This document shows positions 1-5,032 of a stretch of 5,032 nucleotides of DNA, in pieces. A program made the translations under genes and the position numbers. Position 1 is the stretch's first letter; every line of letters begins with the position of its first letter. Source of the stretch: Acidobacteriota bacterium (GTDB taxonomy: Bacteria > Acidobacteriota > Terriglobia > Terriglobales > Acidobacteriaceae); NCBI GenBank assembly GCA_021778815.1, contig JAJYBW010000275.1, forward strand, positions 1 to 5,032, written 5' to 3'. The notes under the pieces are model-generated. The model was not told the DNA's origin, did not search any database, and saw nothing but the letters and a program-made list of their open reading frames with translations.

Positions 1-160
1 ATTGGAAGCGATCTATGCTACTCGCGCGACCAAGGTTATGTTCATCAAGGGCGATCCGAACCTCGACTGGGCCGCGATTGCGGACGTCGTGGACATTGGC
101 AACCAGGCCAACGTCGATCATATTGGGGTGATCACTCCGAAGATTGCTGCCGGACAGTAG
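1..160 (+). CDS. ExbD/TolR family biopolymer transport protein, C-terminal fragment
   Basis: This is the 3' end of a gene that begins before the window; the frame runs from base 2 to a TAG at 158-160 and gives the last 52 residues. The visible part reads LEAIYATRATKVMFIKGD, followed by an Asp-Leu-Asp-Trp segment, an AIADVVDIG helix and a final strand IGVITPKI. This matches the periplasmic C-terminal domain of ExbD/TolR proteins. Such proteins sit in the inner membrane with one N-terminal helix, pair with ExbB/TolQ and use the proton motive force to energise TonB- or Tol-Pal-type outer-membrane processes. The membrane helix with its proton-carrying Asp lies upstream and cannot be checked. ExbD and TolR cannot be told apart from this fragment. 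The next gene on the same strand is a TPR lipoprotein 185 bases away. Confidence 0.8.
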   Translation, partial: LEAIYATRATKVMFIKGDPNLDWAAIADVVDIGNQANVDHIGVITPKIAAGQ

Positions 161-174
161 AGCGGAATCGCAGC

Positions 175-208
175 CCTGTTGTGCCGCAGATTTGGTGGCA
201 GCAACAGG
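175..208 (+). terminator. Imperfect hairpin after exbD, possible weak terminator
   Basis: CCTGTTG at 175-181 pairs with CAACAGG at 202-208, and TGCC at 182-185 pairs with GGCA at 197-200, leaving a single bulged G at 201 and an 11-base loop. It begins 15 bases after the ExbD stop codon. Only a short GTTTC follows, so it lacks a proper T-tract. It may be a weak terminator, an mRNA 3'-end stabiliser, or a structure in the leader of the next gene. Confidence 0.35.
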
Positions 209-327
209 CGTGTTTCGAGAACTTTCTCAATTGCACGAAACAGAGTAAGATCGCACAGTAAGGAAAATCACAACTTCTGCAAAGGTTTCCCCTGCCGTTC
301 CAGCGTGGGTGGGCGTCGACTGATTGT

Positions 328-336
328 AAGGAGAGG
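328..336 (+). promoter_or_regulatory. Shine-Dalgarno of the TPR lipoprotein gene
   Basis: AAGGAGAGG lies nine bases before the ATG at 346. It is the strongest ribosome-binding site in the window and fixes the start, which also gives a proper signal peptide. In the 185-base gap before it I found no convincing -35/-10 pair; a TTGCAC at 231-236 has no good partner. Confidence 0.65.
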
Positions 337-345
337 TCAAGCCGA

Positions 346-1164
346 ATGAATCGCATTGTACGTCTTCCGGTCATGGCAGCGTTGCTATGCACTGTGTTAT
401 TTCTCACCACCGGATGTAACAGACTTAAAGCCCGCGATCAGTTGAACAAAGGCGTTGAAGCCTTTAAAACAGCGCGCTACGAAGTGGCGATCGATCATTT
501 TCAACAGGCGGTTGCACTGGATCCAACGTTGCCGATGGCTCGCCTGTACCTGGCAACTGCATATTCGCAGCAAGTCATTCCTAATCTTCAAACCCCCGAC
601 AATCTAAAAAATGCGCAACTGGCGATTCAGAACTTTCAGATGGTTCTGCAAAAAGAGCCCAACAATATTAATGCTCTGAAAGGAATTGCAGCGCTTTATT
701 TGAACATTCAGAACTTCGATCAGGCCAAGGCATATCAAAATAAAGTGATCGGCGTGGACCCCAACGATGCGGCTGCTTATTACACCATCGGCGTGATTGA
801 CTGGACGGTGGCGTATAAAAATGCCATCCCTGTCCGCCAGTCGTTTGGGCTGCACGATAACGGCGATCCGATCAAGGACAAGAAGGCTTGCGATGCGCTG
901 GCGGAAAAGAACGCCCCGATTATCCAGGAGGGTTTGGATGCGCTGACCAAGGCGACCCAACTGAAGGATAATTACGACGAAGCGATGGCCTACATCAACC
1001 TGCTCTATCGCCGCAAGGCCGAAAACGAATGCGGAAACGACGATGCCCGCAAAGCGGATTTGGCGACGGCTGACGGGTGGGTACAGAAAGCCATGGCTGC
1101 CCGCAAGGCAAACCAGATCAAGGCGAACCAGAATGCTCCGAAAGGCATCGTTCTGGGCAAGTAG
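346..1164 (+). CDS. TPR-repeat lipoprotein, probably envelope-associated
   Basis: The 272-residue protein starts with a lipoprotein signal peptide: Arg3 and Arg6, a hydrophobic core at about 9-20, then LTTGC with Cys24 as the likely lipidated residue. Thr at -3 is less usual than Leu, so lipidation is probable, not certain. The mature part is helical with tetratricopeptide repeats. A good unit covers about 30-61 (ending in AVALDP), a second is split by an insertion (about 62-105, ending LQKEP), a third covers 106-139 (ending IGVDP), a partial one follows at 140-160, and another helix pair lies at about 192-226. TPR proteins act as protein-docking scaffolds. Position just after ExbD suggests a periplasmic or outer-membrane partner of that energised complex, in the way CpoB/YbgF accompanies Tol-Pal, but this is inference. 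Asn at +2 gives no inner-membrane retention signal. The lysine-rich tail (about 235-272) has no recognised domain. The specific function is unknown. Confidence 0.85.
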   Translation: MNRIVRLPVMAALLCTVLFLTTGCNRLKARDQLNKGVEAFKTARYEVAIDHFQQAVALDPTLPMARLYLATAYSQQVIPNLQTPDNLKNAQLAIQNFQMVLQKEPNNINALKGIAALYLNIQNFDQAKAYQNKVIGVDPNDAAAYYTIGVIDWTVAYKNAIPVRQSFGLHDNGDPIKDKKACDALAEKNAPIIQEGLDALTKATQLKDNYDEAMAYINLLYRRKAENECGNDDARKADLATADGWVQKAMAARKANQIKANQNAPKGIVLGK

Positions 1165-1197
1165 TCCTTCGAAAACAGAAGCAAAATTTTCCCACCT

Positions 1198-1234
1198 TCA
1201 AGGCCTCCGAACCATTCGGGGGCCTTGATCTTTT
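1198..1234 (+). terminator. Intrinsic terminator after the TPR lipoprotein gene
   Basis: TCAAGGCCTCCGA at 1198-1210 pairs with TCGGGGGCCTTGA at 1216-1228, a 13-bp stem with one T-G wobble and a five-base ACCAT loop. TCTTTT follows directly at 1229-1234. It starts 34 bases after the lipoprotein stop codon. The stem is strong and GC-rich, the T-tract short. It separates the ExbD/TPR unit from the carboxylase pair, so the latter should have its own promoter. Confidence 0.8.
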
Positions 1235-1287
1235 GCAGCGACCTGCACCGGTGATCCATCTCACATGAGCGTGATCCGCGAAGCCGG

Positions 1288-1293
1288 TACACT
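1288..1293 (+). promoter_or_regulatory. Tentative -10 box for a leaderless biotin carboxylase mRNA
   Basis: TACACT matches four of six bases of TATAAT and would place transcription start at about 1299-1301, right on the TTG start codon. There is no good -35 hexamer around 1265-1271 (ATGAGC). The idea rests mainly on the lack of a usable Shine-Dalgarno for the gene and on the terminator upstream, which implies a promoter somewhere in 1235-1298. Confidence 0.2.
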
Positions 1294-1298
1294 GAGGT

Positions 1299-2849
1299 TT
1301 GAAGAAGATCAAGAAAATCCTGATCGCCAATCGCGGTGAAATCGCGCTTCGGATTCTTCGCGCCTGCAAAGAATTGGGGATTGCGTCGGTTGCGATTTAC
1401 TCGGATGCAGACCGCACTAGCCTGCATGTTGCGTACGCGGACGCGGCGTATCGGCTGGGGGCGGCGCCCGCACAAGAATCCTATCTTCGTCCCGACCTGA
1501 TTCTGGAAATTGCCAGGCAGTGCGGAGCGGACGCCATTCATCCTGGGTACAGTTTTCTCGCCGAAAATGTCGACTTCGTCGCAGCGTGTGAAGCCGCGCA
1601 TATTCATTTTCTGGGGCCCACTGCGAACGCGATGCGGCAGTTGGGATCGAAAACCAGCGCGCGGCAAATCGCCGATGCGGCGGGACTTCCGCGCGTTCCC
1701 GGATCGCTGGGACCTGTGGAGTCGCTGGCGGATGCGAAGCGGGTGGCAGCGCAGGTCGGCTACCCGATTCTGCTGAAGGCAGTCGCCGGAAGAAGAGGCA
1801 AGGGAATGCGCATCGTGCATTCTCGGATGGCGCTGGAGGAAGCGTTGAAAAAGGCTCGGGCCGAAGCCGAACAAAACTTCGGATCGGGAGCTGTCTACCT
1901 GGAAAAGCTCATCGACCATGCACGGTCGATTGAGGTTCAGATTGTCGCCGACCACCATGGACATTGTGTATCGCTGGGGGAGCGCGAAAGCAGTGTTCAG
2001 CGCCGCCGCCAGAAAATCATTGAGGAAGCCCCGTCGCCCATTGTGGATGAGGAATTGAGAGCGCGGATGGGCGAAGCCGCGATCCGCCTGGTTGAGGCGG
2101 CCGGATACACGAATGTGGGGACCGTTGAATTTCTGCTGGATTCGAAGCGAAATTTCTACTTCCTTGAAATGAATCCACGCCTATCCGCGGATCATCCTGT
2201 AACGGAATTTGTGACCGGGCTTGACTTGGTACATCTGCAGATTCGGATTGCTGAAGGTGCACCGCTGCCGTTTACCCAGCAGGAGATTCAACTTCGCGGG
2301 CATGCCATTGAATGCCGGATCTACGCCGAGGATCCGGAGAAGGATTTTCTTCCGTCGCCGGGAAAGATTACGCGATTTCGGCAGGCGTCCGGGCCAGGGA
2401 TTCGCGAAGACTGTGGCGTGTATGAAGGTTGGACCGTACCGCTGGACTACGATCCGATGATTTCCAAATTGATTGCGTTCGGTTCTACGCGCGATATGGC
2501 GATTGAGCGCATGTTGCGTGCGTTGTGTGAATACCACGTCGGCGGCATCGCGACCAACGTGCGCTTGTTCCGCCGCATTCTTCGCGACTCCGATTTTCGC
2601 GCAGGGAAGGTCGACATCAGTTACCTGGAACCGTTGTTGACAAAATTTCGATTGAAGGCGGAGAAGGGAAACTCGGAACGCCAGGCATTCCGGGAGCAAG
2701 CGGCGGTGATTGCCGCATCCATCTTTCATCAAAAAGAGGGCTTGGGCGCGGCCGAAGATTCCGAGCCTGCGTCGTCCTTCAATCACGGTGCTGCGTCCGG
2801 CGGCCCATCGAAATGGAAGACTGCCGCCCGCAATGAGGCGCTTCGATAA
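1299..2849 (+). CDS. accC: Biotin carboxylase subunit of an acetyl-/acyl-CoA carboxylase, atypical active site
   Basis: Biotin carboxylases use ATP and bicarbonate to carboxylate biotin on a carrier protein, the first half-reaction of acyl-CoA carboxylases. The 516-residue protein has the N-terminal domain (KKILIANRGEIALRILRACK, 5-24; HPGYSFLAEN, 81-90), an ATP-grasp domain (Lys118, Lys160, Glu202-Lys203, Lys239, Glu277, Glu290, Asn292, Arg294) and the C-terminal domain (HAIECRIYAEDP, 335-346; FLPSPGKITRF, 350-360). Start is TTG at 1299: an in-frame TGA lies at 1293 and family homology begins at once. The usual subunit is about 450 residues; the extra tail (about 448-516, ending SKWKTAARNEALR) resembles the linker of fused alpha subunits. 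Several near-invariant residues differ: the glycine loop reads AGRRGKGM (163-170), Ser210 and Arg237 replace histidines, and Ser-Ala-Asp (296-298) replaces Gln-Val-Glu. The frame is intact, so it may be an altered enzyme, a paralogue or an early pseudoenzyme. The symbol is by family only; the true acyl-CoA substrate is unknown. Confidence 0.88.
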   Translation: MKKIKKILIANRGEIALRILRACKELGIASVAIYSDADRTSLHVAYADAAYRLGAAPAQESYLRPDLILEIARQCGADAIHPGYSFLAENVDFVAACEAAHIHFLGPTANAMRQLGSKTSARQIADAAGLPRVPGSLGPVESLADAKRVAAQVGYPILLKAVAGRRGKGMRIVHSRMALEEALKKARAEAEQNFGSGAVYLEKLIDHARSIEVQIVADHHGHCVSLGERESSVQRRRQKIIEEAPSPIVDEELRARMGEAAIRLVEAAGYTNVGTVEFLLDSKRNFYFLEMNPRLSADHPVTEFVTGLDLVHLQIRIAEGAPLPFTQQEIQLRGHAIECRIYAEDPEKDFLPSPGKITRFRQASGPGIREDCGVYEGWTVPLDYDPMISKLIAFGSTRDMAIERMLRALCEYHVGGIATNVRLFRRILRDSDFRAGKVDISYLEPLLTKFRLKAEKGNSERQAFREQAAVIAASIFHQKEGLGAAEDSEPASSFNHGAASGGPSKWKTAARNEALR

Positions 2850-3349
2850 TGACCTACGATATTGAGATGCGCGGCCACAAGCACACACTTTCTGTCGAGC
2901 ATGGGCCTGACAGGCAAGAGAGATTTCTACTGGATGGCAAGCCCTGCGCAGCGGATGCGCGTTTTCTTTCCCCTCGGGTTCTGTCGTTGCTGATTGACGG
3001 GCGTTCGTACCGCGTGGTCTTCGATCCTCGTCCGGGCGCGGAGGCGGTGGTCGTCGGAGAACACCGAATGACCTTCACCATCGCAGATCCTCGGTCGCTG
3101 CGCTGGCAGAAAAGGGCTTCCGCCAGCGACACTGGAGCGCTTTCGATCACGGCGCCAATGCCGGGCTTGATCGTGAAATTGCTGGTCGCGGCCGGCGATG
3201 TCGTCAAAACCGAACAGCCGCTGGTCGTGATGGAAGCGATGAAGATGCAGAACGAGCTGAAAGCTTCCAAGGCCGGTCGAGTGACTCGCGTGGCGGTCGA
3301 AGCGGGCGCCATCGTGCCGGCGGGAAAATTGCTGCTGGTGATCGAGTAG
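2849..3349 (+). CDS. Biotin carboxyl carrier protein (BT domain plus biotinyl domain)
   Basis: This 166-residue protein carries the biotin that is carboxylated by the biotin carboxylase and then presented to a carboxyltransferase. The C-terminal biotinyl domain spans about 97-166: it begins with ITAPMPGLIVKLLV, has the attachment motif EAMKM at 129-133 with Lys132 as the biotinylated lysine, and ends in LLLVIE. Residues 1-90 are strand-rich (for example LLIDGRSYRVVF) and resemble the BT domain that links the carboxylase and biotinyl domains in propionyl-/methylcrotonyl-type alpha subunits; classic AccB instead has a Pro/Ala-rich linker. The ATG overlaps the carboxylase stop by one base (TAATG), with GAGG at 2835-2838 ten bases upstream, so the two are translationally coupled and made in step. 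No carboxyltransferase gene is in the window. All key residues of the carrier are intact, in contrast with its partner. Confidence 0.9.
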   Translation: MTYDIEMRGHKHTLSVEHGPDRQERFLLDGKPCAADARFLSPRVLSLLIDGRSYRVVFDPRPGAEAVVVGEHRMTFTIADPRSLRWQKRASASDTGALSITAPMPGLIVKLLVAAGDVVKTEQPLVVMEAMKMQNELKASKAGRVTRVAVEAGAIVPAGKLLLVIE

Positions 3350-3434
3350 CGCGCTCGCCATACAACGCTGCCCAGCGACGAGTTTGCAACGCATCTACCG
3401 CGTTACGACGTGGAAAAGTTCGTTGAAGATCAGT
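3350..3434. other. Convergent intergenic gap, no clear terminator
   Basis: These 85 bases separate the 3' ends of the biotin-carrier gene (+) and the ThiE-family gene (-). I see only small hairpins: AACGC at 3388-3392 with GCGTT at 3400-3404, and CGCTG/CAGCG near 3366-3377. Neither has a T-tract on either strand, so termination may be Rho-dependent or read into the opposite gene. Confidence 0.5.
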
Positions 3435-4127
3435 TCAGTCAGGCTGGGCCAGATATTTCCACATGTGCGGTGGTTGCAGAAGCAGGCGAATCGCGGCGAT
3501 ACCGGCCGCGCCGGCGCGCAGGCAGTCTGCTGCATTTTCGGCGGTCACTCCCCCGAGTGCGAACACCGGCACCGGCGCAGCCGCGCGACATGCTAGTTCC
3601 AGCGACAGAAGGCCGGCTCCCGGAAACTTCACTGTTGCCCCTCGGCTCGGTTCCGCATCCGAAGCGGTGCCCGATTCGCGCATCATTTTCTCAAACACGG
3701 GCGCAAACAGGATGCAGTCGGGCGATCCCTGTCGCGCAATTCTCACTTCTTCGACGGTATGGCAGGAGACGCTGATGACGGGTGGACGCGAACGTCCGGC
3801 AGCCGAGAAGATACTGCGGACTTCCGCCGGCGTCAGCGCACCTTGTCCAGAGGGAAGATGCACGCCATCCGCGCCTGCAGCCAACGCTACATCCGCGCGA
3901 CCATTCACAAGAACCCGGGGGATTTTCGCCTGGCGGCTTATTCCCCGAACAACTCGAACGATGGCTCGCGCCCACTCGACCTGCTCCGCGGCTCCCAGGT
4001 CTTTCTCTCGAAGTTGAATGAACGAGACGTCGTTCGCCGCCCAGATCGCTGCGAGTTCCACCAGACGAGCCAGGGCCGCGTCTTTATTCTCTGTATAGAG
4101 CTGGCGATCTGTAATGGAGTACAACAT
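3435..4127 (-). CDS. thiE: Thiamine phosphate synthase/TenI family protein
   Basis: ThiE joins the pyrimidine (HMP-PP) and thiazole phosphate halves of thiamine in the cytoplasm; the related TenI is a thiazole tautomerase. The protein is read from ATG at 4127-4125 (230 residues), because homology begins at MLYSITDRQLY and a GGGTAGG element precedes it; a start 36 bases upstream lacks a Shine-Dalgarno. The TIM-barrel motifs are in order: FIQLREKD (37-43, with Gln38, Arg40, Lys42), VNGRADVALAAGADGVHLPSG (from 74), SCHTVEEV (121-128), FAPVF (141-145), ALGGVTAENAADCLRAGAAG (190-209). The QxREK signature is ThiE-like, whereas NGR and LPSG are TenI-like, and the usual Mg-binding aspartates are not seen (Gly76; no acid after LPSG). 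About 17 extra residues (147-163) lie between PVF and a possible TVK phosphate motif. No other thiamine gene is nearby. Family is firm; choice between synthase and tautomerase is open. Confidence 0.85.
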   Translation of the reverse strand: MLYSITDRQLYTENKDAALARLVELAAIWAANDVSFIQLREKDLGAAEQVEWARAIVRVVRGISRQAKIPRVLVNGRADVALAAGADGVHLPSGQGALTPAEVRSIFSAAGRSRPPVISVSCHTVEEVRIARQGSPDCILFAPVFEKMMRESGTASDAEPSRGATVKFPGAGLLSLELACRAAAPVPVFALGGVTAENAADCLRAGAAGIAAIRLLLQPPHMWKYLAQPD

Positions 4128-4130
4128 GGC

Positions 4131-4186
4131 GCAGCCTACCCTTCTTCTCGCCCTCGCGTCCAATCAGTGGAACCAGTGTAGGCTGC
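4131..4186 (-). promoter_or_regulatory. Inverted repeat overlapping the thiE-family ribosome-binding site
   Basis: GCAGCCTAC at 4131-4139 and GTAGGCTGC at 4178-4186 are perfect 9-bp inverted copies 38 bases apart. On the transcript of the minus-strand gene the 3' arm ends three bases before the AUG and contains GUAGG of the likely Shine-Dalgarno. If transcription begins upstream of 4186, the stem would hide the ribosome-binding site. It does not resemble a TPP riboswitch. One such repeat could occur by chance in a window this size; its position is what makes it notable. Confidence 0.3.
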
Positions 4187-4342
4187 TATCGATCGACAAT
4201 TGGTTTCATTCTCTTGTGATAGTGTCAAAAATGCGATGCGCGAACCTCGCGTTCAACTTGATCCACCGGTCGAGCGAGGGGCGGGGGAAGTAGCCGCCGT
4301 TCGCAATATGCACAGAATAAAACGGAAGAACGGAAAGGAACG
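4187..4342. other. Divergent intergenic region before sthA
   Basis: This should hold the promoter of sthA and perhaps that of the opposite gene. By eye I find no -35/-10 pair with good spacing on either strand; TTGTGA at 4214-4219 has no partner. AACGGAA occurs twice in tandem at 4321-4327 and 4329-4335 in the purine-rich stretch before the start. No small ORF in this region looks coding. Confidence 0.4.
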
Positions 4343-5032
4343 ATGGAAATATTTGACCTGATGGTTCTTGGGTCTGGCCCTGCCGGCCAGCGTGCTGCAA
4401 TTTCGGCCGCCAAGCTGGGCAAGCGCGTTGCCGTGGTGGAATCGCGAGAATTTGTCGGCGGGGTCAGCGTCAACACCGGCACCATCCCGAGCAAAACGTT
4501 TCGCGAAGGCGTGCTTCACCTTTCCGGCTACAACTATCGCTCCATATATGGCATGAATTATCGCGTCAAAGACAAGATCACCATGGCCGATCTTGCTTTC
4601 CGCGTGCAGCACGTCATCAAGACTGAAGTCGATGTCACCGAGGCGCAGTTGTCGCGCAACAACGTGGAGGTGCTGACCGGTACCGGCAACTTTGAAGACC
4701 CCACGCACATTCGCGTGACGAACTCGCGCGGCTCCAGCGTCTACGAAACCAAAAATACCTTGATTGCGGTCGGCTCGCGCCCCGCCACAAATTCCAAAGT
4801 TCCGCTGAACGGCCGCAACATCATCAACAGCGATCAGGTTCTGTTTATGCCCGATCTGCCGAAGACGATGATCGTAGTGGGCGGGGGTGTCATCGGCGTC
4901 GAATACACCTGCATGTTCGCAGTCCTCGGTGTCCGCGTCATCCTGATTGAAAAACGTCCCAAGCTGCTGGAATTTGCGGATCAGGAAATTGTGGAGGCGC
5001 TCAGCTATCACCTGCGTGACAGCCGCGTCACC
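4343..5032 (+). CDS. sthA: Soluble pyridine nucleotide transhydrogenase (Si-specific), N-terminal part
   Basis: The first 230 codons are visible; the gene runs off the window. SthA is a cytoplasmic FAD enzyme that moves reducing equivalents between NADPH and NAD+, usually to drain excess NADPH. The sequence shows an FAD Rossmann motif LGSGPAG (9-15) with Glu33 at the end of the second strand, GTIPSKTFRE (46-55), the second FAD motif AVGSRP (142-147), and the NAD(P) Rossmann motif VVGGGVIGVEY (178-188) followed by Glu203, as in the SthA/lipoamide dehydrogenase superfamily. The redox CxxxxC motif of disulfide reductases is replaced by Ser42 and Thr47 (GGVSVNTGT), which fits a transhydrogenase and argues against lipoamide dehydrogenase. 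DQEIVEALSYHL (213-224) also resembles SthA. ATG at 4343 follows GGAAAGG (4332-4338) at a rather short four-base spacing; no other in-frame start fits. It is divergent from the ThiE-family gene. Confidence 0.88.
   Translation, partial: MEIFDLMVLGSGPAGQRAAISAAKLGKRVAVVESREFVGGVSVNTGTIPSKTFREGVLHLSGYNYRSIYGMNYRVKDKITMADLAFRVQHVIKTEVDVTEAQLSRNNVEVLTGTGNFEDPTHIRVTNSRGSSVYETKNTLIAVGSRPATNSKVPLNGRNIINSDQVLFMPDLPKTMIVVGGGVIGVEYTCMFAVLGVRVILIEKRPKLLEFADQEIVEALSYHLRDSRVT

Noticed and set aside
1005..1964. 319-codon open frame on the minus strand
   Set aside because: It lies opposite the end of the TPR gene, the terminator and the carboxylase, has no recognisable motif, is rich in Arg/Ser/Cys, and crosses clear genes on the other strand.
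2181..2888. 235-codon open frame on the minus strand
   Set aside because: It is the complement of the conserved C-terminal part of the carboxylase and has no family resemblance or ribosome-binding support.
3360..3410. Bidirectional terminator between the convergent genes
   Set aside because: Stems are only about five base pairs and no T-tract follows on either strand.
3410..3775. Open frames on the plus strand opposite the ThiE-family gene (also 3463-4017, 3759-4181)
   Set aside because: Arg/Pro/Ser-rich chance frames; the minus-strand frame has all the ThiE-family motifs in order.
4128..4163. Longer ThiE-family start at 4163 (242 residues)
   Set aside because: The 12 extra residues (MDARARRRVGCA) are not family-like, and no Shine-Dalgarno precedes that ATG.
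4128..4200. TPP riboswitch upstream of the ThiE-family gene
   Set aside because: The conserved CUGAGA and the second-domain core are absent from the leader.
4176..4205. Minus-strand promoter for the ThiE-family gene (TTGTCG with TACACT)
   Set aside because: The spacing is about 13 bases, too short for a sigma-70 promoter, and the hexamers are weak.
4253..5011. 252-codon open frame on the minus strand
   Set aside because: It mirrors the SthA gene, whose FAD and NAD(P) motifs are unmistakable; the His/Asp/Arg-rich product is typical of an antisense chance frame.

Overview
The window looks like ordinary chromosomal DNA from an environmental Gram-negative bacterium, most likely an acidobacterium (Terriglobia-like). 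That placement is inferred from recalled protein styles and from the neighbourhood (ExbD, TPR lipoprotein, biotin carboxylase plus small biotin carrier, ThiE-family protein, SthA-type flavoprotein). The DNA is moderately GC-rich with dense, long chance ORFs opposite real genes. I see no insertion sequence, phage gene, CRISPR array, tRNA or rRNA.

Layout, left to right: (1) bases 1-160, the C-terminal end of an ExbD/TolR protein on the + strand, followed by an imperfect hairpin. (2) 346-1164 (+), a secreted TPR lipoprotein with a good Shine-Dalgarno, closed by a clear intrinsic terminator at about 1198-1234. (3) 1299-2849 (+), a biotin carboxylase starting with TTG, overlapping by one base (TAATG) with (4) 2849-3349 (+), a biotin-carrier protein with the EAMKM biotinylation motif. 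Together these two read like one acyl-CoA carboxylase alpha subunit split in two. (5) 3435-4127 (-), a thiamine phosphate synthase/TenI-family protein, convergent with the carrier. (6) 4343-5032 (+), the first 230 codons of a soluble pyridine nucleotide transhydrogenase-type flavoprotein, divergent from gene 5 and running off the window.

How they fit together: ExbD and the TPR lipoprotein plausibly belong to a proton-motive-force-driven envelope system. The carboxylase pair would carboxylate a carrier-bound biotin, but its carboxyltransferase partner is not here. The thiamine and NAD(P)H genes are separate transcription units.

I do not see a wholly new system. The most interesting points are: (a) the biotin carboxylase has several substitutions at positions that are nearly invariant in the family (ATP glycine loop, two ATP-contact histidines, and the Gln-Val-Glu catalytic segment) although its reading frame is intact; (b) the ThiE-family protein carries TenI-like residues and lacks the usual Mg-binding aspartates; (c) a perfect 9-bp inverted repeat could fold over the ribosome-binding site of that gene; (d) the carboxylase has a TTG start with no usable Shine-Dalgarno and may be leaderless. 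Comparisons with reference proteins are from memory, not from alignment.
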